Shown here piece after piece: positions 10,453 through 18,667 of a stretch of 64,000 bases of DNA. The notes beneath the pieces are model-generated. The model had not been told where the DNA came from and did no database searches. It saw only the letters and a list, made by a program, of their open reading frames with translations. How positions within the stretch are numbered: position 1 is the first letter of the stretch; each line of letters starts with the position of its first letter. A program made the translations under genes and the position numbers. The DNA lies in the NCBI RefSeq assembly GCF_017826695.1, contig NZ_JAFFZW010000004.1:1-64000 (forward strand), read 5' to 3'. This DNA comes from Pseudomonas alliivorans (GTDB lineage: Bacteria; Pseudomonadota; Gammaproteobacteria; Pseudomonadales; Pseudomonadaceae).

Positions 10453-10468
10453 TGGCATGGTTTCTGCT
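10453..10468 (+). promoter_or_regulatory. Candidate sigma-54 promoter (-24/-12)
   Basis: TGGCATGGTTTCTGCT has GG and GC doublets with exactly ten bases between them, and 14 of 16 positions agree with the consensus TGGCAYRNNNNTTGCW if unspecified positions are allowed. It sits about 70 bases before the oxygenase ATG, so a transcript would have a leader of about 58 bases. No adjacent enhancer-binding protein gene is present. Chance occurrence is possible. Confidence 0.4.
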
Positions 10469-10538
10469 CACGCCTCGATGACCTTCACCCTTGGAGGCCA
10501 GCCTTTTCCGAATCCTGTCAGCGAGAGGAATCAGCCGT

Positions 10539-11552
10539 ATGACTCTGCAATATGTGCCCATCGTTAACCTGGCCCCGTATTTTTCAGGAGAACCGGACGG
10601 CAAGGCAGCCGTGGCGCAGGCAGTCAATCAGGCGTGCAAGGACATCGGTTTTCTGGTGATCACCGAGCACCGGATTCCCAAGGAGCTTATAGACAGGGTG
10701 TCGCGTCTGACCCGGCAGTTCTTTGATTTACCCTTGGCTGAAAAGCGCAAGGTTGACCGACCCAGCCCGGAGATGGTGCGTGGTTACAGCGCGATAGCCG
10801 AAGAGAGCCTGTCGTATTCGCTGGAGGAAAGTGCGCCGGGGGACCTCAAAGAGTCCTTCTCCATCGGGCCGAGCAACGTGCCGGATGACGATTACTACCA
10901 CAACGCCGAAGCGGGTTCGCACTTCGCCCCCAATGTCTGGCCTTCGCAAGCATTGCTGCCTGGATTCAAAGAGGCGTATCAAGCCTACTTCGACGCCATG
11001 AGCGAACTGGCCCAGTCGCTGATGCGCCTGTTTGCCCTGGCGCTGGAACTGGACGAACATTTTTTCGACGACAGGATTGACCGGCATATCAGCATGTTTC
11101 GCAGCCTCAGCTATCCGGACATCAAAACCGAAGTCGAGGCAGGGCAGTTACGGGCCAGTGCGCATACCGACTATGGCAGCCTGACCATCGTGCGTCCCGA
11201 CAACGCGCTGGGCGGTCTGCAAGTGCGCAATCAGCAAGGCGAGTGGGTCGATGTGCCGTATGTCGAGAATGGTTTTGTCGTCAACATCGGCGACCTGATG
11301 ATGCAGTGGACCAACGACCAGTGGATTTCCACGTTGCATCGCGTCGTCAACCCGCCGGTGACCAGTGAGCAGGACAACCGGCGTCAGTCGCTGGTGTTCT
11401 TCCATCAGCCTAACTACGACACCTTGATCGAGTGTCTGCCAGGCTGCCTGCCGGATGGCGCCACGCCTCGGCATGCGCCGGTCACTTCGGGCGATCACTT
11501 GCTGTCCAAGTTCGTCAAACAGACTACCTTCGGCGGCAGCAAGGTGGCCTGA
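10539..11552 (+). CDS. Isopenicillin N synthase-like 2-oxoglutarate/Fe(II)-type oxygenase
   Basis: This 337-residue protein has the DIOX_N domain (about residues 5-120) and the double-stranded beta-helix 2OG-FeII_Oxy domain (about 185-290). The Fe(II) ligands are His209 and Asp211 (AHTDYG) and His267 (STLHRVV). Arg282 and Ser284 (RQS) are the expected 2-oxoglutarate carboxylate contacts. It therefore looks catalytically intact. Members hydroxylate or cyclise small molecules such as pyrimidines or amino acids; the substrate is unknown. It is not the ethylene-forming enzyme, judging from the remembered sequence of that protein. ATG 10539 follows GAGAGGAA at good spacing. Two bases separate its stop from the VOC pseudogene downstream, so the two were one transcript. 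Confidence 0.88.
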   Translation: MTLQYVPIVNLAPYFSGEPDGKAAVAQAVNQACKDIGFLVITEHRIPKELIDRVSRLTRQFFDLPLAEKRKVDRPSPEMVRGYSAIAEESLSYSLEESAPGDLKESFSIGPSNVPDDDYYHNAEAGSHFAPNVWPSQALLPGFKEAYQAYFDAMSELAQSLMRLFALALELDEHFFDDRIDRHISMFRSLSYPDIKTEVEAGQLRASAHTDYGSLTIVRPDNALGGLQVRNQQGEWVDVPYVENGFVVNIGDLMMQWTNDQWISTLHRVVNPPVTSEQDNRRQSLVFFHQPNYDTLIECLPGCLPDGATPRHAPVTSGDHLLSKFVKQTTFGGSKVA

Positions 11553-11553
11553 C

Positions 11554-11940
11554 ATGAACTCACTGTCTTACGTCAACGTGTTCGCCTAGGACATCGTTCG
11601 CCTGAGCACCTTCTACTCGGAGCTGTTCGGCTTCCCCGAAATCGAAGCCATCAGATCGCCGATCTTTCGCGGGCTGGACACAGGCCAATCCAGCATCGGT
11701 TTCAATGCGCTCGACGCCTATGAGTTGCTGGGCCTCAACGAGTTCGCGGGCAGCAGCGGGTGCAAGTTCCTGCTCAACATCGACGTCTCGGAACAAGCCG
11801 AAGTGGATCGACTTGTGCCGCTCGCGGTAGAGCAGGGCGCGACGCTGATCAAGGCACCATACCTGACCTATTACAACTGGTATCAGGCCGTGCTGCTGGA
11901 CCCTGAGCGGAATGTTTTCAGGATCAACTTTATGCTTTGA
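11554..11940 (+). pseudogene. VOC-family (glyoxalase-like) protein gene interrupted by an in-frame stop
   Basis: Reading from ATG 11554 gives MNSLSYVNVFA, then TAG at 11587-11589. The same frame then continues for about 117 residues (DIVRLSTFYSELFGFPEIEA ... to FRINFML) and stops at 11940. The whole is a 128-codon vicinal-oxygen-chelate fold protein of usual length with no frameshift. A single C-to-T or G-to-T change (CAG or GAG to TAG) would explain the break. No in-frame ATG lies near the start of the second part, so a functional product would need readthrough, suppression or a weak start such as TTG 11725. Alternatives are a sequencing error or recent loss of function. It directly follows the oxygenase gene. 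Confidence 0.8.
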
Positions 11941-11974
11941 AACGCTCCGGTCTCGGGCCAAAAGGGCGGCTGGC

Positions 11975-12970
11975 TCAACACGGCCTATATGCCGCCTTCT
12001 CATCATGAGCGGCCAACGGCCTTAAGTCCTTGAAACACGGGGTCGCTGTCTCGCCCAACAATAACCCCCGGTTCATCTCCGTCACCTCCCTCACGTAATC
12101 CCACAACACCGTAATCCGCTTCAACTTCCTCAAGTCCTCCCGGCAGTACATCCAGAACTGCCGAATGATCTCCACTTCATCTCTCAGCACCGGCACCAGT
12201 CGCGGATCCTGCGATGCCAGAAAGCACGGCAGGATTGCCAGTGCGCGGCCCTGCAGGGCGGCGGTGTATTGGGCGATGACGCTGGTGCTGCGCAGTTGCG
12301 CCTGGGCGTTGGGGAGCAGGTTGCCGAGGTAGAGCAGTTCGGAGCTGAAGGCCAGGTCGTCGACGTAGCTGATGAACGGGTGTTGGCTCAGGTCTTCCTT
12401 GCGCTGGATCGGCGGGTGGTTGTCCAGATAGTCCTGCGTGGCGTACAGGCGCAGGCTGTAGTCGCAGAGTTTGCAGCACACGTACGACCCGTGTTCGGGG
12501 CGTTCGAGGGCGATGACGATGTCGGCTTCGCGTTTGGACAGGCTGATGAAGTGTGGCAGCGGCAGGATGTCGACCGAGATGCTGGGGTAGGCGTCCAGGA
12601 AGTGGCTCAGTTGCGGCGTGATGAAGAAGCTGCCGAAACCTTCGGTGCAGCCTATGCGGATGTGTCCGGACAGCGCCACGCTTGAGCCGGAGACCTGTTC
12701 GCAGGCCAGGTGCAGCGTGCTTTCGATGGACTCGGCGTAACCCAGCAGGCGCTGACCTTCGGCGGTCATGATGAAGCCGTTGTTGCGGGACTTTTCGAAC
12801 AGCAATGTGCCGAGCGAGTTTTCCAGCGAGGTGATGCGTCGCGACACGGTGGTGTAGTCCACCGCCAGACGCTTGGCGGCGCTGCTGACTTTTCGGGTGC
12901 GCGCCACTTCAAGGAAAAACTTCAGGTCATCCCAGTTCAACAGCCCCAAGGATGTGATGTTTTTTTGCAT
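11975..12970 (-). CDS. LysR-family transcriptional regulator, divergent from mmsAB
   Basis: This 331-residue protein has an N-terminal winged helix-turn-helix (about residues 13-72; WDDLKFFLEVART ... SSAAKRLAVDYTTVSRRI) and a LysR substrate-binding domain. It is encoded back to back with mmsA, with a 159-base shared promoter region, and is the obvious candidate regulator of valine/methylmalonate-semialdehyde catabolism. P. aeruginosa uses an AraC-type MmsR there, so this is a different arrangement. The start MQKNITSLGLLNW at 12970 is preferred over a TTG/CTG-type extension to 13030, which reaches into the promoter region. The product ends 35 bases from the VOC pseudogene, tail to tail. Confidence 0.88.
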   Translation of the reverse strand: MQKNITSLGLLNWDDLKFFLEVARTRKVSSAAKRLAVDYTTVSRRITSLENSLGTLLFEKSRNNGFIMTAEGQRLLGYAESIESTLHLACEQVSGSSVALSGHIRIGCTEGFGSFFITPQLSHFLDAYPSISVDILPLPHFISLSKREADIVIALERPEHGSYVCCKLCDYSLRLYATQDYLDNHPPIQRKEDLSQHPFISYVDDLAFSSELLYLGNLLPNAQAQLRSTSVIAQYTAALQGRALAILPCFLASQDPRLVPVLRDEVEIIRQFWMYCREDLRKLKRITVLWDYVREVTEMNRGLLLGETATPCFKDLRPLAAHDEKAAYRPC

Positions 12971-13129
12971 GTTCAGCCTGCTTTTATGTGCGTTCTTGTT
13001 AGAAGTTTGCACATCTATACTCCAAAGCACGCCCTCTGACCATCCAACAACAACGCTGTCAGGGAGACCGTGACGGCCGCGCCTCGAGCGCCTGGTGAGT
13101 CCGGTGTGCCTGAAGGGAGAACGGTTGAA

Positions 13130-14656
13130 ATGAACGCCTCATTGAACAAGAACAACACGGCCGTGGCTCGCGTGAAACTGCTGATCGACGGCGAATGGGT
13201 CGACTCGCAAAGCAACGAGTGGCAGGACATCGTCAACCCGGCGACGCAGGAAGTGCTCGCGCAAGTGCCATTTGCCACGCCGGACGAATTGAACGCGGCA
13301 GTGGCTGCTGCGCAAAAGGCGTATCGCACCTGGCGGGAAACACCCATTGGTGCGCGCATGCGCATCATGCTCAAGCTGCAGGCGCTGATTCGAGAACACT
13401 CCAAACGTATCGCGGCAGTGCTCAGTGCCGAGCAGGGCAAAACGCTCGCCGATGCCGAGGGCGATATTTTCCGTGGACTGGAAGTGGTCGAGCATGCCTG
13501 TTCAATCGGCACGTTACAGATGGGCGAATTTGCCGAGAACGTAGCCAGTGGTGTGGACACTTACACGCTGCGCCAGCCCATCGGCGTCTGCGCCGGGATC
13601 ACGCCGTTCAACTTTCCCGCGATGATCCCGCTGTGGATGTTTCCTATGGCTATCGCCTGCGGCAACACCTTTGTGCTCAAGCCTTCTGAACAGGACCCGC
13701 TGTCGACCATGCTGCTCGTCGAACTGGCGGTCGAGGCGGGCATTCCGGCCGGTGTGCTCAATGTGGTGCACGGCGGCAAAGAGGTCGTTGACGCGATCTG
13801 CACGCATCAGGACATCAAAGCCATTTCCTTCGTCGGCTCGACGGCCGTTGGCACCCATGTGTATGACCTGGCGGGGCAGCACGGCAAGCGCGTACAGGCG
13901 ATGATGGGTGCAAAGAACCACGCGGTGGTGCTGCCTGACGCCAACCGCGAGCAAACCCTTAACGCACTGGTGGGCGCAGGTTTTGGTGCGGCCGGGCAGC
14001 GCTGCATGGCGACCTCGGTGGTGGTGCTGGTCGGCGCATCCAGGCAGTGGCTGCCGGACCTCAAGGCGCTGGCGCAGAAGCTCAAGGTCAATGCCGGTCA
14101 TGAGCCGGGTACCGACATCGGTCCTGTTATTTCACGACGCGCCCGACAGCGCATCGTCGACCTGATTGAAAGTGGCGTACGTGAAGGCGCGACGCTGGAG
14201 TTGGACGGCCGGGACATTTCAGTGCCGGGCTATGAGGGTGGCAATTTCGTCGGGCCGACACTGTTTTCGGGCGTCACCACCGACATGCAGATCTACACCC
14301 AGGAAATCTTCGGCCCAGTGCTGGTGGTGATCGAGGTGAATACGCTGGACGAGGCCATCGCGCTGGTGAACGCCAACCCCTTCGGCAACGGCACCGGGCT
14401 GTTCACCCAGAGCGGTGCGGCGGCGCGCAAATTTCAGAGTGAAATCGACGTCGGCCAGGTGGGTATCAATATCCCGATTCCGGTCCCGGTGCCGTTTTTC
14501 AGCTTCACCGGTTCGCGGGGTTCCAAGCTGGGCGATCTGGGGCCGTACGGCAAACAGGTGGTGCAGTTCTACACTCAGACCAAGACCGTTACCAGTCGCT
14601 GGTTCGATGATGACAGCGTGAATGACGGCGTGAATACCACGATCAATCTGCGCTGA
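13130..14656 (+). CDS. mmsA: Methylmalonate-semialdehyde dehydrogenase (CoA-acylating)
   Basis: This 508-residue aldehyde dehydrogenase superfamily member converts methylmalonate semialdehyde, CoA and NAD+ to propionyl-CoA in valine and thymine breakdown. The substrate- and cofactor-binding regions are typical ([33 protein letters not shown]), and the catalytic Cys292 lies in GQRCMATS. The position equivalent to the general-base Glu of ordinary ALDHs reads MGAKNHAVV, characteristic of the CoA-acylating subfamily. ATG 13130 is preceded by GAAGGGAGA. The upstream reading from 13070 adds 20 poorly plausible residues. mmsB follows after 30 bases, and the pair forms an operon. Confidence 0.94.
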   Translation: MNASLNKNNTAVARVKLLIDGEWVDSQSNEWQDIVNPATQEVLAQVPFATPDELNAAVAAAQKAYRTWRETPIGARMRIMLKLQALIREHSKRIAAVLSAEQGKTLADAEGDIFRGLEVVEHACSIGTLQMGEFAENVASGVDTYTLRQPIGVCAGITPFNFPAMIPLWMFPMAIACGNTFVLKPSEQDPLSTMLLVELAVEAGIPAGVLNVVHGGKEVVDAICTHQDIKAISFVGSTAVGTHVYDLAGQHGKRVQAMMGAKNHAVVLPDANREQTLNALVGAGFGAAGQRCMATSVVVLVGASRQWLPDLKALAQKLKVNAGHEPGTDIGPVISRRARQRIVDLIESGVREGATLELDGRDISVPGYEGGNFVGPTLFSGVTTDMQIYTQEIFGPVLVVIEVNTLDEAIALVNANPFGNGTGLFTQSGAAARKFQSEIDVGQVGINIPIPVPVPFFSFTGSRGSKLGDLGPYGKQVVQFYTQTKTVTSRWFDDDSVNDGVNTTINLR

Positions 14657-14686
14657 GCCCAAGCAGTTCCGCGAAGGAGAATAACA

Positions 14687-15574
14687 ATGAACATTGCATT
14701 CATCGGCCTGGGCAACATGGGCGCGCCCATGGCTCGCAATCTGATCAAGGCCGGGCACTCGTTACACGTGTTTGATCTGAACACGACTGTACTGGCCGAG
14801 TTCGCCGAACTGGGCGCGCAGATCAGCGATTCGCCCAGGCAGGCAGCGCAGGGCAGCTCACTGGTCATCACCATGCTGCCCGCAGCAGCTCATGTGCGCA
14901 GTGTGTACCTGAATGATGACGGCGTGCTGAAAGGCATCGCTCCCGGTACGCCTGCGGTTGATTGCAGCACCATCGATCCACAGACCATCCGTGACATTGC
15001 CGCTGTGGCTGCGCAGCAAGGCGTGGTGCTGGGTGACGCGCCGGTCTCGGGCGGCACTGGCGGCGCGCAGGCGGGCACCCTGACGTTCATGGTGGGCGGT
15101 TCACCTGAACATTTCGCAACGCTCAAACCTGTGCTGGAACAGATGGGCCGTAACATCGTGCACTGTGGCGAAGTCGGCACCGGTCAGATCGCCAAGATCT
15201 GCAACAACATGCTGTTGGCGATCTCGATGATCGGCGTGTCGGAATCGATGGCGCTGGGCAATGCGCTGGGCATCGATACGCAGGTCCTGGCCAATATCAT
15301 CAACACCTCGACCGGTCGCTGCTGGAGTTCTGAAGCCTACAACCCGTGGCCGGGCGTGGTCGAAACCGCTCCTGCATCGCGAGGGTACACCGGTGGGTTC
15401 GGAGCCGAACTGATGCTCAAGGACCTGGGGCTGGCAACCGAGGCGGCAAGGTCGGTGCAGCAGCCGGTGATTCTGGGGGCTGTCGCGCATCAGCTGTATC
15501 AGGCCATGAGCTTGCGTGGCGAAGGTGGGAAAGATTTTTCGGCGATCGTCGAGGGGTATCGCAGGAAGAGCTGA
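14687..15574 (+). CDS. mmsB: 3-hydroxyisobutyrate dehydrogenase
   Basis: This 295-residue beta-hydroxyacid dehydrogenase oxidises 3-hydroxyisobutyrate to methylmalonate semialdehyde with NAD+, the step before MmsA. The N-terminal Rossmann motif is IAFIGLGNMGAPMARNL, the substrate-loop signature is GDAPVSGGTGGAQAGTL, and the catalytic Lys lies in GQIAKICNNMLL. The full family length is present. The ATG follows GAAGGAG at ideal spacing. It is the second gene of the mmsAB operon. No T-rich terminator is evident directly after the stop. Confidence 0.94.
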   Translation: MNIAFIGLGNMGAPMARNLIKAGHSLHVFDLNTTVLAEFAELGAQISDSPRQAAQGSSLVITMLPAAAHVRSVYLNDDGVLKGIAPGTPAVDCSTIDPQTIRDIAAVAAQQGVVLGDAPVSGGTGGAQAGTLTFMVGGSPEHFATLKPVLEQMGRNIVHCGEVGTGQIAKICNNMLLAISMIGVSESMALGNALGIDTQVLANIINTSTGRCWSSEAYNPWPGVVETAPASRGYTGGFGAELMLKDLGLATEAARSVQQPVILGAVAHQLYQAMSLRGEGGKDFSAIVEGYRRKS

Positions 15575-15674
15575 GATTCTTGTCACATATTGTCCAACCT
15601 TCGGCTTTCACGGCACCGAGTCTGACCGTTGAGCCGTCGCGTCGTACCAGCGTGCCGGTGCGGGCGGCAAAGCT

Positions 15675-15815
15675 CATGCCCGCCGCGTCTTCGGCCGTGC
15701 GCACCTCGAACAGATGACGTCGCAGGTACACCGCAAGCGGGTCGCGGATCTTGCGATGATCATCCACCACCAGAACGCGTGGGGTCGGGCGAGATGAAGT
15801 TGACGCGCACATCAT
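15675..15815 (-). pseudogene. Remnant of an OmpR-type response regulator (N-terminus only)
   Basis: On the minus strand a reading frame from ATG 15815 encodes about 47 residues, including PRVLVVDDHRKIRDPLAVYL and FEVRTAEDAAGM. This is the first beta-alpha-beta part of a receiver domain with the Asp pair of the acidic pocket. After AEDAAGM the resemblance stops, and the phospho-acceptor Asp, the Lys and the DNA-binding domain are missing. The frame then runs antisense into mmsB. No partner histidine kinase is present. I read it as the decayed end of a lost two-component gene. The rest of the 498-base gap between mmsB and ggt (15575-16072) holds only the hairpin at 16011-16033. Confidence 0.6.
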
Positions 15816-16010
15816 GATGGTCCTGCGGCACGGGCTGGAGAGGCTGTGGATGATGCTCATTGGTGGCGCGATCTTATCCCATTCACGCTCCGGGTGCTGG
15901 ATGACGTGTGTTTGGTCTTTTGCGCTAGGTAAACGCTTCAGGACCCGCTACTTTGGTCAGGTTCGACCACCGCAAGGATGCAGGTACACCTTGGGGAGGT
16001 AGTGCAGCGC

Positions 16011-16033
16011 CACTGCCCTTCACGCGGGCAGTG
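16011..16033 (+). promoter_or_regulatory. Hairpin in the ggt leader
   Basis: CACTGCCC (16011-16018) and GGGCAGTG (16026-16033) form an eight-base stem with a seven-base loop, ending 39 bases before the ggt start codon. No T-tract follows, so it is not a standard terminator. A role in the leader RNA or as an operator is possible. Confidence 0.35.
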
Positions 16034-16072
16034 GGTATCAAACGTCCCGGATTCAGGAAGAAGAGACTGCTC

Positions 16073-17800
16073 ATGAAGTTCGAACCCCTCGCCAGATCGC
16101 TGATTGCGACGGCACTGATTGTTGCGTATTCCCCCACTTTTGCCGCTTCCCAGGCGCCGGTCGCCGCAGAGAACGGCATGGTCGTGACGGCCCAGCACTT
16201 GGCCACCCACGTTGGCGTCGATGTACTCAAGGACGGCGGCAACGCCGTCGATGCCGCGGTTGCAGTCGGTTACGCGTTGGCGGTGGTTTATCCCGCAGCC
16301 GGTAACCTGGGCGGCGGCGGTTTCATGACCGTCCAGTTGGCCGATGGCCGCAAGACCTTTATCGACTTCCGCGAAAAGGCTCCGCTGGCCGCTACCGCCA
16401 ACATGTACCTGGACAAGGAAGGCAATGTCATACCGGACCTGAGCGCCAAAGGCCATCTGGCCGTCGGCGTGCCCGGTACCGTTTCAGGCATGGAGCTGGC
16501 GCTGAGCAAATACGGCACACGCAAGCGCGAAGATGTGATTGCCCCGGCGATCAAACTGGCTGAAGACGGGTTCACCCTGCGTCAGGGCGATATCGACATG
16601 CTGCACACCGCGACCGACGTGTTCAAGGCGGACATGGCCGATTCCGGTTCGATCTTCCTCAACAAGGGCGAGCCGCTGCAGGTCGGCCAGAAACTGGTGC
16701 AGAAAGACCTGGCCAAGACCTTGCGTGAAGTGTCCGAGAAGGGCAGTGACGGTTTCTACAAAGGTTGGGTCGCCAAGGCGCTGGTCGACTCCAGTCAGGC
16801 GGGCAAGGGCATCATCACCCAGGCTGACCTCGATCATTACAAGACCCGTGAACTGGCGCCCATCGAATGCGACTACCGCGGTTATCACGTGGTGTCGGCA
16901 CCACCACCGAGCTCCGGCGGCGTGGTCATCTGCCAGATCCTGAATATCCTGCAGGGCTACCCGATGAAAGAGCTGGGCTTCCGTTCGGCGCAGGGCACGC
17001 ACTATCAGATCGAAGCCATGCGCCACGCGTATGTGGACCGCAACAGCTATCTGGGCGACCCGGATTTCGTCAAGAATCCTATCGAGCACTTGCTCGATCC
17101 TGCCTACGCCGACAAACTGCGTGCTGCAATCGATCCGCAAAAGGCCGGTGATTCGAACAGGATCAAGCCGGGTGTTGCGCCACATGAAGGCAGCAACACC
17201 ACGCACTACTCGATTGTCGACAAGTGGGGCAACGCGGTCTCGGTGACCTACACGCTGAACAACTGGTTCGGTGCAGGCGTCATGGCCAGCAAGACCGGCG
17301 TCATCCTCAACGACGAGATGGACGACTTCACCGTCAAGCCCGGCGTGCCCAACATGTACGGTCTGGTGCAGGGCGAAGCCAATGCCATCGCGCCGGGCAA
17401 GACGCCGCTGTCATCAATGAGCCCGACCATCGTTACCAAGGATGGCAAGACCGTGATGGTCGTCGGTACGCCAGGCGGCAGCCGCATCATCACCGCGACC
17501 CTGCTGACCATGCTCAACGTCATCGACTACGGCATGAACATCCAGGAAGCGGTCGATGCGCCACGTTTCCACCAGCAATGGCAGCCGGATACGACCAACC
17601 TGGACACCTTCGCGGTCAGCCCGGATACGTTGAAGATCCTCGAAAGCTGGGGCCACAAGTTTGCAGGTCCGCAGCCCATGAACCATGTGGCAGCGATTCT
17701 GGTGGGTGCGCCGTCGCTGGACGGCAAGCCGGTCGGCAACAACCGCTTCTACGGCGCGAATGACCCGCGTCGCAATACCGGGTTGTCGTTGGGGTATTGA
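16073..17800 (+). CDS. ggt: Gamma-glutamyltransferase (periplasmic)
   Basis: This 575-residue protein is an autoprocessed N-terminal nucleophile hydrolase that cleaves or transfers the gamma-glutamyl group of glutathione in the periplasm. A signal peptide is visible at residues 1 to about 25 (MKFEPLARSLIATALIVAYS, then PTFAAS). The processing and catalytic Thr is predicted at residue 376 in NTTHYSIVDKWGN, matching Thr391 of the E. coli enzyme. The substrate-binding segments GGGGFMTVQLADG and GTPGGSRIITATLL are present. The start ATG 16073 follows AGGAAGAAGAG, and an extension to 15953 would remove the signal-peptide character. It stands alone, followed by a long hairpin. Confidence 0.95.
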   Translation: MKFEPLARSLIATALIVAYSPTFAASQAPVAAENGMVVTAQHLATHVGVDVLKDGGNAVDAAVAVGYALAVVYPAAGNLGGGGFMTVQLADGRKTFIDFREKAPLAATANMYLDKEGNVIPDLSAKGHLAVGVPGTVSGMELALSKYGTRKREDVIAPAIKLAEDGFTLRQGDIDMLHTATDVFKADMADSGSIFLNKGEPLQVGQKLVQKDLAKTLREVSEKGSDGFYKGWVAKALVDSSQAGKGIITQADLDHYKTRELAPIECDYRGYHVVSAPPPSSGGVVICQILNILQGYPMKELGFRSAQGTHYQIEAMRHAYVDRNSYLGDPDFVKNPIEHLLDPAYADKLRAAIDPQKAGDSNRIKPGVAPHEGSNTTHYSIVDKWGNAVSVTYTLNNWFGAGVMASKTGVILNDEMDDFTVKPGVPNMYGLVQGEANAIAPGKTPLSSMSPTIVTKDGKTVMVVGTPGGSRIITATLLTMLNVIDYGMNIQEAVDAPRFHQQWQPDTTNLDTFAVSPDTLKILESWGHKFAGPQPMNHVAAILVGAPSLDGKPVGNNRFYGANDPRRNTGLSLGY

Positions 17801-17813
17801 GTCCGGAGGGTTC

Positions 17814-17865
17814 GCGGCGAGCAAGGGGTTGTGTCTGTATGTCTGACACACGGCTTACTCGCCGC
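17814..17865 (+). terminator. Long hairpin after ggt
   Basis: Twelve-base arms (17814-17825 and 17854-17865) match with one mismatch and enclose a second inverted pair, TGTGTC / GACACA. It lies between the convergent ends of ggt and the transporter operon, so it could stop transcription from both sides. It lacks a T-tract and might also be a member of a dispersed palindrome family. Confidence 0.5.
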
Positions 17866-17899
17866 ACACACCGCACTGTGGGAGGCGTATCTCTGGTAA

Positions 17900-18667
17900 T
17901 CAGTTACGCACCCACCGTTGACGGCTCCAGCCGCTCAGCGCATCCACGGCAAATACCAGCACCAGCATCGCAAGGATGACGGTACTGGCCTGTGCTTCCT
18001 GGAACAGGCTGAGGCTGACATAGAGCATCTGTCCCAGACCGCCCGCGCCGACGAAACCCAGAATGCTTGCCATGCGTATGTTGTTCTCCCAGCGATACAG
18101 GGTGTACGCCAGCAGTTGCGGCCAGAGGTTGGGCAGCGTGCCGTAGCAGAACGCCTGCCATGCGCTGCCACCCTGCAGACGAATCGCAGCGGCGGGTTCC
18201 GGTGCAGTGTTTTCCAGCGCTTCGGCGAACAAGCGACCCAGCACGCCCGTGGTGTGTAACGCGAGTGCCAGCGTACCGGCGTTGGGGCCAAGCCCTGCGG
18301 CCAGCACCATCAGCACGGCCCACACCAGCTCTGGAATGGCCCGCAACGCATTGAGCAGCAAACGGCTCAGACTGCGCATCGGCCAGCCCAGGCGACCTGC
18401 GGCGGGCAGGGCCAGCAATAATCCGCCGATCACCGACAGCAGCGTGCCGAGTGCCGACATCGCCAGGGTTTCCAGCGCGCCCTTGCCGATGGCCTGCAAG
18501 TGACCGGCGCTCAGGTCCGGACTCATGAATCGCAGGGCATAACGGCCCATCTGCGTCAGGCTTTCAGGGCTGCTCAGGCTGAACAGGTCCATGCCCAGAT
18601 AAACGAACGAGCCAACCACCGCCGCAATGATCGCGATCAATAACAGCCAGTTGCCAGCCCGTCTCAT
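17900..18667 (-). CDS. ABC transporter permease, PhnE-like (second permease of predicted selenate transporter)
   Basis: This 255-residue inner-membrane protein has about five to six hydrophobic segments and the binding-protein-dependent permease signature near the C-terminus (ENNIRMASILGFVGAGGLGQ). It shares the PhnE fold with the preceding gene, and together they form the membrane channel. The start is ATG 18667, overlapping the stop of the first permease by four bases; a longer frame to 18844 would lie inside that gene. It is the last gene of the four-gene operon. The usual PhnE substrate is phosphonate or phosphite, but the position next to selD-mnmH favours a selenium oxyanion. Confidence 0.85.
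   Translation of the reverse strand: MRRAGNWLLLIAIIAAVVGSFVYLGMDLFSLSSPESLTQMGRYALRFMSPDLSAGHLQAIGKGALETLAMSALGTLLSVIGGLLLALPAAGRLGWPMRSLSRLLLNALRAIPELVWAVLMVLAAGLGPNAGTLALALHTTGVLGRLFAEALENTAPEPAAAIRLQGGSAWQAFCYGTLPNLWPQLLAYTLYRWENNIRMASILGFVGAGGLGQMLYVSLSLFQEAQASTVILAMLVLVFAVDALSGWSRQRWVRN

Noticed and set aside
15596..15674. Extension of the response-regulator remnant (frame containing ARTGTLVRRDGSTVRLGAV)
   Set aside because: It continues the same frame but does not resemble the rest of a receiver or DNA-binding domain, so it was not counted as part of the remnant.
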